Positions 26,126-38,100 of a DNA stretch of 64,000 bases are shown here, in pieces. The DNA comes from Sambucus nigra (taxonomy: Eukaryota; Streptophyta; Magnoliopsida; Dipsacales; Adoxaceae). The translations under genes and the position numbers were made by a program. Below the pieces are notes generated by a model. That model was not told where the DNA came from. It made no database searches and saw only the letters and a program-made list of their open reading frames with translations. Every line of letters starts with the position of its first letter. Positions within the stretch are counted from its first letter, which is position 1. The stretch lies in NCBI GenBank assembly GCA_949130495.1, contig OX422211.1:539092872-539156871 (forward strand), in the 5' to 3' direction.

Positions 26126-29100
26126 TCATATCTATCTATCTATCTTATTTGAGAAACTCACCAGCATGTGCACACAAAAGAATAATCGTAATGAAAAGGT
26201 AGATCAATCTCGCTAATATCATATCAAGACTAAAGTAATGAGAAGAATGATTAGGATGGATGGACAAAGGCCTTATTTATAGGCTATCAAAACGAGTCTT
26301 AAAAGAGATTAAATAAAAGGAAACTATCTAAAAGATAATCCAATTTAAACTGAAAGATAAATAAAAGTGATGTAGAAGCATGAGGGATTAGGGTTATTAT
26401 TGTATTTTTTCCTTATTGATACTTTTAAATGTGTTTAGATTGTCTTATGATGTCATGGATGAGGGCCATTCACTCATGACATCGTCCTAATATAAAACCT
26501 TCTCCATTCTTTCATTGTATCCTATATATGTAGTGTTTCCCTCATTAGAGAGGACACTACATTTTGTTTAGAGAGATAATTATATATGGGAATGAGTGAG
26601 AGGTATTTTCCATTATTCTTTTAATATGTGTGAATATTTCGTTGCGCTTACATCATATTGGTGGGGAGCAGTGGTGCTCTAGGGATACCAACACCTAAAA
26701 TGGTGATCCTCATTGGGAATCTGAATGGATCTACCCGGACAGAGCAGGTCTGGTTGTATCGCCATGGTGTTGGAACCCTCTACGCAGTGTTGTTTTCAGT
26801 TTCCACAAGGTCCAGGATCTGTAATTTCATATGCTCACCCATAGTAGAGGGTTCTAACACCATCGCGGCATCAGGATGGATTCCTTTAGGGGTATGGTTC
26901 TCTTTACCCTTTGTGTTCCCTTATCCTCCCTCAAGGAGAAGATTATTGTCGAGGTTTATACAGGTGGTTTGGCGAGCCACATAGGTGCTGCTCAGGCGCT
27001 TAGCCTCTTTCATGCCTGGTCTTATTCACCAACTATGAGGAGGGACGCCATGCATTTATCTGACGTTGTTACACTTTTTAAACCGTCAAAGGTCAGCATT
27101 CTAGTGTCGAACACTACATCCATCCCGATTCCTAGTCGGCCTCTACCGGAGTCTATAAATTTCATCATCGACCTACCATGATCATCGTGGGGATTTGTAA
27201 CTATCTTTGTTGTAGTTGACTGTTCCTCGAAGATCCATTTTATACCATACACCCAGACTTCCGATGCCTTTCCATGGCCACTCTCTGCTTCCAGGAGATC
27301 ATTCATCTTTCTGGGGTACCACACAATATCACTTCAGGTCGGAATGTTCTTTTCATGACTCATTCCGGCACACCATGTGTAACCTCCTCCGCTTTTCCAT
27401 GGTCTTCCACCATGGACGGCCAAACCAAGGTCATCAATTGGAGCATAGGTGATCTCCTTAGTTGCTTAATAGCTGAATCCCTGAATCCCTAACACTCTGA
27501 TGTAATTCTCTTCACACATGAGTTTGGTTTCAACAACATTGCTAACCGCTCTAAATATCTTTCCCCTTCTAAATCGTCTTAGAGACCTCCCTGATCGTGC
27601 GTATTGATAGTATTGACCATGCTTATTGACATTGTTGAGCTCGTAGCCTCCCACCCAGCTTTTGAGTTTTTCACTTGCTATCTATTCAAGTTGACCTGCA
27701 TAACCACCTCCAGCGTATACATGCCTTGTACAAGGAGGTTGTTGATCCTCATTGTCGCCAACTTGTCTTTCGGCCCGGCGACCTTGTGATGGCCTGCTTC
27801 CAGAATGAACCGTCTTCATAGAGACCATGAGTTACACATGCGTTATTTCGGTCTCTTCCCTGTAGTCTGCAATTGTAGAAGAAGCATGAGATTGACCTTC
27901 TAACCGACTTATGGGTTCACCTCAAATTCAATGTCATGAACCTCACCTCGTTCCATGGCACCCACATACCGACCACGTGGAAGGAATTATCGTCTCAAAT
28001 ACAATTAACTCACCCACTATCATATGTACCCTCTTCCTCATCCATTGGGTCGATCGCCTAGTTATCTAAGACACTTAAATCTCTGAGACCGCGCTACTCA
28101 CATTTCTATCACCGGTACCAAAAATACATGGACTTATCTCAAGGGAGAGTATTGCAAGTAGTGGCGGAGTCAGGAATTTATTTTGGGTGGGGCACAAACC
28201 GTTGATGGGGGTTCAGGGGCGGCAGCCCCCCCCCCCCCTCAAAAAAAAAATAGAGTTATTTTTACGTTTTACAAATATTTAATTGATAATTTTTATTTTT
28301 AGATAATTATAACTCAAATAAAATATTTTCTCTTTGAGTGGGAGAACCATTTGCTCTTTCACCGATACATCACGAGTTTCGTCAATTAATACCGTAAACA
28401 GCTCTCCCACTCACCAAACATTAAATCATAAAAAAAAGATACAAATTGCAAGTTTAAATAAAATGTAAGACTTAATAAAAATACCTCAATAGCTTCAATC
28501 CAATCAAACAAAAAATGTCCAAGCTAGAAATCCTCCACACAAATGGTGTTTTTAGATCCTACAGTCCACACATATGAGGATACACTATGAGATGGCCCTA
28601 ACATGATTTGCACTCATGACCTCTAGGTTTTGAGGTAAGTGCATACTAATAGTAATAAATGTTTAAAAACGATATATCTACAGTTGTTTCTTGAATGTTA
28701 ACATCTAACGTGTCACTCACAAATTATTTCTTAAAAATCTGTTGAGAGTGACTAATAAATTCTCAACGAAATATACAAGAACTATAGTCGATTATTGAAA
28801 ATTTATGTGGGCACTCTACCTAGTTTCCAAAATATTTAGGGATAAAAGTTTAATTTTCAAAATTTTGGGTTGGGCATTTGACCACCCCAGCCTTTATATA
28901 GCTCCGCCCCTGGATTCAGGAGCATGAAGGATGAGGGTTATTATTGTACTTTTTCCTTAGAGATGTTTTTAGAGGATTCTATATTAGTCTTTGATGATGT
29001 CATAGTTAATGGTCACTACTTTCTATCATCTAAATCAATAAACTTCAATGTTATTCCCTTGTACTCTATATATAGAGTTTTCCTCATTTGAGAGGACAAT

Positions 29101-32100
29101 ACACTTCGTTTAGAGTTCCAATTATATGAAAATTAGTGAGAGGTACCTTTCATTATTTCTTCAAGTGTGTGTGAATATTTCGATACATTTACATGAAAAA
29201 CACTTGTAAGGACATTTTTGTCCATTATCAATTTGTATGTCGTACGCCGTTACACCGTTGAAGAAACTCAAGATCGCATCTACATCAACGGATATATCAA
29301 AGCGTCTTCAACATCATAGCCTCTGCGAGAATGAACTTGGTAAAGTTTTGTTTTTAAGTTCCTTAAAGTTCATACTTAGTATTGGGAAATTTTCATAAAA
29401 TGTTTTTTATAAAAATAAGAAGTAAGTTTTTTCAAGCAAAATGAGGCTTTTAAAAGTTTTTTATTTTTCTGGGAAGCCGGACCGGTCCGCCTCCCTACCG
29501 GACCGATCCGCCCCCAGACCGGTCCGCCTATCTACCGGACCGATCCGCCTTGCACCAGAATACCCCGGACTGGTAGCGAACCGATAAAGCCAAATTTTAA
29601 AAGAACCGATCCGAGGTCGGACCGATCCGCCTCCAAGCCGGACCAATCCGCCTGGGATAAGTTCGAACAGTTCCGTAAGTTTTTAATCCACCAACTTATT
29701 TTTCCTATATATACCTATTTCGGTGGTGTATTTTTTAAGTCTTTGAGAAAACGTTTCTAAGAGTAAAAACACAACAAGACTTCAATTTTTGATGTGCCAA
29801 ACATCTTTTTGATTCACACACAAAAACCCCATTTACTTTTGTGAATCTTTTGGAACCCTAGAACACAACCTTTGTTATTGTTCATCTTTGTGGAGAGATC
29901 TTTGCAACCGAGGGCTGCGTGTCATTGCTGAGGGAGTCTCTACAAAGTTTTATGGCTGCGTGTCATTAAGGAGAGCTGCGGTTCTTCCTTCGTTGTTTGG
30001 GTTGCGAGTCCTTGGAGGGTGCTGCGTGTATTCTCTTGTTGAGTTCAAGACTGCGTGTCTTTGTGGGTTCGCTGCGCGTTGATCCATTGCAGATTTCTCT
30101 ATGTAATTGTAAGTTGCGACTTGTATATTCATAGTGAAATAAAGGTTTTACCCGAAAGGGGTTTTTTCCTGAAATCTGTGTCTCAGCATATTTTTGTGTC
30201 ACATGCTTTATTTATTTATGGGTTGACACACGCACCTTAGATGCATGTTTAGGGTCTCTAATTAAATAAGGGGTTCTTGGAAACTTGTGAATCTAGTTTA
30301 ATCAATTATCACACAGTTCGCACTTTTCAAATTGGTATCAGAGCGGGTTACGCTAATTTATCGCGCGATCCTGATTTTTCGAGGATTTACTTTCTGATAC
30401 AATTTGTCTACTCACGTTTTCAAATTGGTATCAGAGCGGGCTACGCTAATTTATCGCGTATTCCTATTTTCCGCAAAATCGTGTGATATTGATTTTTTTT
30501 TAAGAATCAGTTTTGTGAAAAATCGCAATTTTTCCTATGGAGCACTTATATAATCAGATGCCTATTTTTGACGGGTCTAATTATGCCTACTGGAAAGCTC
30601 GTATGAAATCGATTTTAAAATCTATTGACGAGCGTGTTTGGTTGCTTTGCAAAAATGGTTGGACTCCTCCCACGGTCACTGTTAATAACATCACCACTTT
30701 AAAACCCGTGTCAGCCTGGACTGAAGATGATTATAAATTGTCCAATTTTAATTCCCGTGGTCTGAGTGCTATTTCTGGAGCTATCTCCTGATGAGTTTCG
30801 CCGAATTATGACGTGCACCACGCTAAAGAGGCTTGGGATGTTTTGAAATTGACACATGAGGGTACGAACGCGGTTAAAGAATCAAAATTACAAAATTTGG
30901 CCACCCAATTTGAAACTATCACCATGTCTGAGTCTGAATGCTTTGATGATTTTTATGCTCGTTTGTCAGACATTGTTAACACATGTTTTAATTTGGGTGA
31001 GGTGATTGATAACACGCGTGTCGTTAAAAAGATTTTGAGATCTCTCCCAAAACGCTTTATTCCTAAAGTCACTGTTTTGAACTCTTTGGGAAATTTGAAA
31101 TCACTTAAGTTGGAAGAACTTGTAGGAGATCTTCAAACCTATGAGATTGACATGTTTCCCAAAACCATTAAGGCTAAGGATAATGGCATTGCTTTAAAGA
31201 CTCATTTTAAGAAAAAGAAAGAAAAAGTTTGTGAGTCCGATTCTGAGGGAGATTTTGATTTTAATGATATGGCCTTTTGTTTGCGAAAAATTTTAAAAAA
31301 TTTCTCAACATGAACAAAAATAATTCTTCCAATAAAAAGAATTTTTTTGAGAAAAATAAAAAGAAAGGAAAGGCCAAAGAAAGTGGTGAGAGGGAAAAGG
31401 AGAATGACTCCGATGAGGAGCGTGAGGAAGATTTTGAGAACGTCACTTGTTTTGAATGTGGGGGTAAGGGCATAAGTCGTTTGAGTGTCCTACGTGGCTT
31501 AGAAAGAAAGGAAAGAAAGGAGCTATGCCCGCCACACTTAGTGATAGTAGTGAAGGTGAGGGTGATGAGACTAGTGGTGAGAAGTTTGTAGCTTTTTCTA
31601 GTCGTGTAAGCACACCCACCTTGTCCCACAATAGTGCACACGAATGTGATAGTGATGATTTGAGCGCTTCAAGTGAGGGAGAAAGTGAGAGTGAAAGTGG
31701 AGATGAAAGTGAGCTCCAAAAAGCTTTTAGAGATTTGTACACTGAGACCTTGAAAACAAAGAAGTATAATCGTGATTTAGGTCGTCGGGTTTTAGATTTG
31801 GAGAAAGAGAAGGAGGTTTTGAGAAAGGAGAAGTGTGATTTGACCGACACGTTGTCTAGTCTGACGACACGTGTATCCCAACTCGAGAGTGATCTCGAAC
31901 GTGCCAGGGAGGTCAAAGTCAATTTTTTGAACGCACCTAAGAAGGTTGAAAAGGTGGTTCATAAGGGTAAAGGTGAGAAGTTAGGAATAAGTCATGACGG
32001 TGCTTCTACTTCCAAATTAGCATCCGAGCCGGTTTCCAATTTAGTGTTTGATTCACGTGAGTCTCACCCTAACCCACCGAGGCGTCCCATTCCCATTAGG

Positions 32101-35100
32101 AGAGTGCGTCCTAGAGTTTTTGAGAGAGGTGTTCCTAGGCCTATTTATGTTTGCTCACATTGCAAGAGGAGAGGACACCTTAGGGAATTTTGCTTTAAGT
32201 TGGGGTATGTGTCACGTTTTTCTTCTACACGTGTTTCTGGCACACATGCACCCACACATGATACTTTACATGCTCCCGGAGACTACATGAGAGAGTTTGC
32301 ACATTTAGGTGAGCAAGTTAAGTTTTTAGTCAAAACTTCACAAGAATTGATGGAGGTTTTTCATAAGTTGTCACCACCTTTGGAAAACCCCTCTGCACCT
32401 AATGATTGAGGTTTGACTTGTTTACTAGCATAGGGTGATTTTCATGATGATATTGTTTGCCTATTGCTAGTATGTATCATTCTGTATGTTTTATTTTTTT
32501 TGAAAATTTTGAAAAATACAAAAAGATTTTATTTTGATAATTTTTTTTGAAAAATCCAAAAAGATTTTTATTTTGTTTGCACCGTTTATGGATGAACACT
32601 TAGGATGACCAAGTCACAACATCATTCCATTATTTTCATGTGACTATTTAATAGTGTTTTGAGACAATAGGTCAATTCATCCATGTGCTTTATAATGTTT
32701 GGAGTCATTAAGATGTAATTAAGTGTTGCTTCCTACATGTTTGACTCATAGTTTCCTTTATTGCACACATGCACGGATTTGTTTGATTATTGTTCTTGAC
32801 TTATCACATGTTGGTTGGGTGTTTTCATCTCAATCCTGTCCTTAAAACGAACCAAGTGCAATAATACGAGAGTAATAAAAGTAGTGCATGTAAAAAACAT
32901 TGCCCGTGAGGAATTAACTGTTTAGTTTGAAAAAAATGATGAGTGAACACGGGAAAGGGTTGCGAGTGAATAATAATCACGTTGTGAAAGCCACCGTTTG
33001 AAAAGAGCCCACACAAAAAATTAAGGCAATAAAAAGATGAAATATGCCAAAAAATTTGGGCCAATAGGTTTTCTCTAAGTTGAGATTTTAGTACCTCTTT
33101 CGATATAAAAATTGCATTATTATATATGAGGGAGTTTTGGATGGATATATCAATGGGTTTGCACGTCCTTTGAAAAGTTCTCGAAACGGCGCTAAATAGT
33201 TTTTGGACGTTATTGGTGTGGAAATCATTTTGACTTTGATTTGTTGATTTGCATAAGACGGTGTCATTTAAATTCAACAATCTTTTCACCTAAGGATACT
33301 TTTGATGTTCATTCGTTAGGAGTACACATATGCATCGTGCACATATGATTGATTGAGTTGATTTACCTATCGAATGTGTTCACACCCATTCATTCCATTT
33401 CCATGACTTGGTTGTTTGAGTCTAAATCCATGGTGTGATTTTTGTATCATATTTGTTCAAATTGGTATCTTATTTTTGTACGAAAAATTTGAAAAATTCA
33501 AAAAATAGTTTGTGAAGATTTGTTTGAGCATCTCCTTGCAAGAGCACGTTTACCATATTGTTTGATGCCCTGTTTTGTGTACCGTGACACCCCGATTGTG
33601 CTTATTTGATTCATTCTTCTCATTTGGGGACATCATAAAAATGGGGAGAAAGAATTATCATATTATGGGGGAGTTTGAATTTTGGGGGAGTTTTTGAGAT
33701 TTAACTTATGTTTTTATCATAAATTGGTATCTATGTTTATCTCATTTCAAACTCGATATGTCACGTGGTATTTGCTTTGTCTCATGTGTGTGGGTATGAA
33801 GATTGAAGATCAATATGTTGCACACCCTGATGAGAAAAGTTTTGAGATTTGATGATTGTTGAAGATTGAAGAACAAACGATGAAGATTTATACATTTGTA
33901 TCTTTCCATCTTTAGGGTTCATGGGAGGGTAGATTTGTATAGGTCATAAGTTGATAATTCGGATATTTTTTATGTATGTACCGGCATAGACATAGGGGGA
34001 GATTTGTAAGGAAATTTTTGTCCATTATCAATTTGTATGTCGTACGCCGTTACACCGTTGAAGAAACTCAAGATCGCATTTACATCAACGGATCCGAATA
34101 TCAAAGCGTCTTCAACATTATAGCCTCTGCGAGAATGAACTTGGTAAAGTTTTGTTTTTAAGTTCCTTAAAGTTCATACTTAGTATTGGGAAATTTTCAT
34201 AAAATATTTTTTATAAAAATAAGAAGTAAGTTTTTTCAAGCAAAAATGAGGCTTTTAAAAGTTTTTTTATTTTTCTAGGAAGCCGGACCGGTCCGCCTCC
34301 CTACCGGACCAATCCTCCCCCGGACCGGTCCGCCTATCTACCGGACCGATCTGCCTTGCACCAGAATACCCCGGACTGGTAGCGAACCGATAAAGCCAAA
34401 TTTCAAAAGAACCGATCCGAGGTCGGACCGATCCGCCTCCAAGCCGGACCGGTCCGCCTGGGATAAGTTCGAACAGTTCCGTAAGTCTTTTATCCAACTT
34501 ATTTTTCCTATATATACCTATTTTGGTGGTGTATTTTTTAAGTCTTTGAGAAAACGTTTCTAAGAGTAAAAACACAACAAGACTTCAATTTTTGATGTGC
34601 CAAACATCTTTTTGATTCACACACAAAAATCCCATTTACTTTTGTGAATCTTTTGGAATGCTAGAACACAACCTTTGTTACTGTTCATCTTTGTGGAGAG
34701 ATCTTTGCAACCGAGGGCTGCGTGTCATTGCTGAGGGAGTCTCTACAAAGTTTTATGGTTGCGTGTCATTAAGGAGAGCTGCAGTTCTTCCTTCGTTGTT
34801 TGGGCTGCGAGTCCTTGGAGGGTGCTACGTGTATTCTCTTGCTGAGTTCAAGACTGCGTGTCTTTGTGGGTTGGCTGCGCGTTGATCCATTGCAGATTTC
34901 TCTATGTAATTGTAAGTTGCGACTTGTATATTCATAGTGAAATAAAGGTTTTACCCGAAAGGGGTTTTTTCCTGAAATCTGTGTCTCAGCATATTTTTGT
35001 GTCACATGCTTTATTTATTTATGGGTTGACACACGCACCTTAGATGCATGTTTAGGGTCTCTAATTAAATAAGGGGTTCTTGGTAACTTGTGAATCTAGT

Positions 35101-38100
35101 TTAATCAATTATCACACAGTTCGCACTTTTCAAAACTATTAATAATTAAAACTGTTCACCTCTCTTATCTAAAAAACCTGACCCCTCTTCTCTCTCCTCA
35201 TTCGTCCACATCAAGTGTTTTATTTCTTCCATACTAAAATCCTCCTGAATTTAGTAACGATTGATACAAAATTCTTAAAGTTATTTGAGCACAAATCCCC
35301 ATTAGTAAATGAACTTGTTCAATATTTTTTGTGTATAATTTCTCTCTCTCTCTCAAAGGAAGTGTTGTGTAGAATGTAAAATTTGGGGGTTATTTAATCA
35401 CTCCTTTTGGGTATGTAATTGACATCTCTAACTATTCCAATTCATCAAACATCCGTAACATTCCAATTAAAAATTAATGTCATATTCTCACCATGCCCAT
35501 GCCCATGCCCATGCCTATATTCGATATCATTGTGTCCGTATCATGTCCTTGTCTCTGCTTGTGAGCTTAATAGCTTAAGAGAAACCTATATGTTGTGTAG
35601 GGACTTAAATTCCTAGGCAGATCTTTGTAAGACCTGTAGACCCAATATAGTCTGGTCTGTTAATTAGGTTTCATATGGGCAGTTACGGATCCTGTGGTTG
35701 GCGTTGGTTCAGCCCTAGCTTTTACATTGAATCAGATAATACGGATCCAATCATATTATAGATTATTTTTTGCTGTATTAGGGTGGAGGGTTTAAAGGAG
35801 AGCTTGTAACCCTTTGCAAACAGTGAAAACTTTTTACTTCTGTCATAGACGATATTAGACTGTATCATGTACATCTTGTGTCTTGTTTTGTGATCGTTGT
35901 TTGTTTTCAGAGTATTATTCTTCATCCTTGTTTGTGATATGTCCAGGATATAGTCTAAAATAAAAGTTATAAGGTCTTTTAAATTGTACATAGGTCCAAA
36001 GTAAACCAAGAGAATGAAAGAAACAAAGAATAAATGCAATAAGAACAATTGGATGTATATACCCGAAAAAATGCACAACTCCCTTGTGGTTCAAACGGAA
36101 TTTGAATTAACTGCAATATATCCTCAACGAGGATGAACTAACAACTTCTTTCACTTATTATTTAAAACCATTCCAAACTTATTGGTATAAAATCGAGGCG
36201 ATCATGACACTCCCTCCATCTCGAATTTATATCCCCTTTTAGTCAGTAGTAATAATTCTAAAAATAGTATATACAACTAGGTGAGATTACAAAGTTACTC
36301 ATCCAAACACTATCCTTAAGAAAACAATGATTCAAGTTCATGCCTTTCATTCAAATATATTCATCATTTTCAGTGATGAGGAGCTTGTGATAAGTGGTGT
36401 TTTCTCCTTTTGGCGCTCATGGAATATACCAGCTTTAGTTGTAGAGATGTTGGCTTCTTGGTGGTGCGGGGAAATTAGATTGGACCGAACGAAAACGACC
36501 CTCAATTTTCAATTTTTAAGCAATCCTCTCCAATGCGGTTTTATTTTTAAGAGAACCGAAAAATAAGGTTCGATCACGGTTCGAGAGTAAAAAGAAATTC
36601 GGTTAACCGGACCAAATCAAATTACCTCTAACAAAACATACCCCAAGATAGTACCTCAAAGTATTCTTTCGTAAAACCCAAACACAATCCTCAAACCCTA
36701 AGATATTACCTCTCTCGTGTAGTGTTTGGCTCGATATGGGTTTCTCTCTCTCCTCGTGGGTGTGACTTTGGAGTTCTAGACTCCAAAGCAAGGTGGTTAC
36801 TTATTTTCTTGGCACCAAATCTTTTTCTCTCTCTCTCACGTGGATTTTTAAGTTTTTGACTTAAACTCCAAGTCTATGTAAAATTCGCAGGCAACAAGTT
36901 TGGTATTTTAGAGGGTATCCAACTCTTTAAGCTTTGTACTCCCTATTTATGGAGATGAAACTATGGGCTTTAAGGTAGAGAAAAATATAGTTTTCTCCTT
37001 TTGTTTGCATAGAGAATTTCGTTGGAGTGTGAAAATTAAGGGTTCACCTTTTTTGTTAAAATTGGCTAATTAATTTGGGGACCAATTTTGGGTATTCTTT
37101 ATTAAGATTTAATTAGAATTTAAGAGCCTTTTGTGGCAAGATTAATATTGTGTATTGTGTGAGAGTTAATTATCTTGTGAGAAGAGAGATTATTTTATGT
37201 GTGAGAGTCTTCCAATTTGTAATCATCTTCTATTTAGTGACACAGATCCTCATTGTCATTATATTTGTATTCTTTCATCTCTTTTATATTTTCTTTATTT
37301 GGATCGCCATATTGCTAATGTGATTGGTTTGTTGGTCACGGCACTTCCACACAACAAATTGGTATCAGAGCCTAGGTTGCAAATTAGGGTCTTTTATTAT
37401 GGCATCCAAGATAAAGTATGATGTGGAGAAATTTGATGGAAAGAATAATTTTGTCAATTGGCAAGTGGATGTGATGGACATCCTTATCAAGGGGACTTGA
37501 TCCAAGCCATAAAAGGAAAACCCGACGCAATGAAGAATGATGAATGGAAAAAGATTGATAGGAAAACTTGTTACACAATTCGATTGTGTTTGTTTAAGAA
37601 AATTAGACACAACGTTATTACAGAGATTTCTGCTAAGGTGATTTTAGTAAAGCTTAAAAAGCTTTATTTGGAAAAATCTTTGACAAATCGGATTAATCTC
37701 AATAAGGAATTTTACCGATTTTATATGGGCCCGAGTATTTCGTTACAAGACCATTTCAATGAATTTAATAGGCTTCTCTCGAAACAATTAAACATGGAGG
37801 TGAAGATGGAGGAAGAAGACAGGATTGCGATTTTGTTGGCTTCTCTTCCCGAGAGGTACTATCATGCGGTGACTACGATGATGAACGGGAAGAAGTGTGT
37901 TATTTTGGATGAGGTGACATCAACCATTCTCTCCAACGAGAATAGGAGGAAACCAGTTGAGGGTGACGGTGAAACCGAAGTTGAGGGAAATTGTCAAGGA
38001 GAAGAAGAGTCTGCGAGTTACAAGAGGGAACGGCATCCTCCAGACGTTGTGGAAAGAAAGGAACAAAAGGTGCTTCGAAGGTACTTTTTGGGCAGGACTT

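Larger units (their letters stand above)
26368..29196 (+). mobile_element. Deleted Ty3/gypsy element with both LTRs
   Basis: The 5' LTR 26368-26655 (TGATGTAGAAGCATGAG to CGCTTACATCA) and a 3' LTR ending at 29196 (TTTACATGA) share AGGGTTATTATTGTA, AGAGAGGACA and GTGTGAATATTTCG words. The flanks AAAAG and AAAAC fit a 5-bp duplication at 4 of 5. A PBS-like TTGGTGGGGAGC follows the 5' LTR. gag, protease, RT and RNase H are deleted; only integrase remains. The start of the 3' LTR is split by a hAT-like element. The TGATG...CATCA ends match the gypsy at 17211. Confidence 0.8.
29205..35132 (+). mobile_element. Gag-only LTR retrotransposon 1 (TR-GAG type, 5928 bp)
   Basis: LTRs at 29205-30329 and 34005-35132 both start TGTAAGGA and end TTTTCA and look nearly identical. 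The flanks ACACT and AAACT fit a 5-bp duplication at 4 of 5. The PBS AATTGGTATCAGAGC follows the 5' LTR, and a polypurine tract ATAGGGGGAGATT precedes the 3' LTR. The inside holds only a copia-type gag (30537-32409) and about 1.6 kb of non-coding DNA; I find no protease, integrase, RT or RNase H. It inserted eight bases from the end of the gypsy at 29196, inside PGRL1 intron 1 and antisense to the gene. Confidence 0.88.

Noticed and set aside
30330..30345. tRNA-like words GGTATCAGAGC here and at 37360, 59230 and 21825
   Set aside because: These are primer-binding sites beside LTRs, not tRNA genes; no cloverleaf surrounds them. No tRNA or rRNA gene was found in the window.
31261..31922. Ser/Leu-rich minus-strand frames in TR-GAG 1
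   Set aside because: Antisense of the acidic, Ser-rich gag linker.
32825..33289. 154-codon minus-strand frame in TR-GAG 1
   Set aside because: Lies opposite to the non-coding 3' part; no similarity to env-like or antisense ORFs that I recognise.
35722..36078. 118-codon minus-strand frame in intron 1
   Set aside because: AT-rich, no motif, no coding-like composition; treated as chance.
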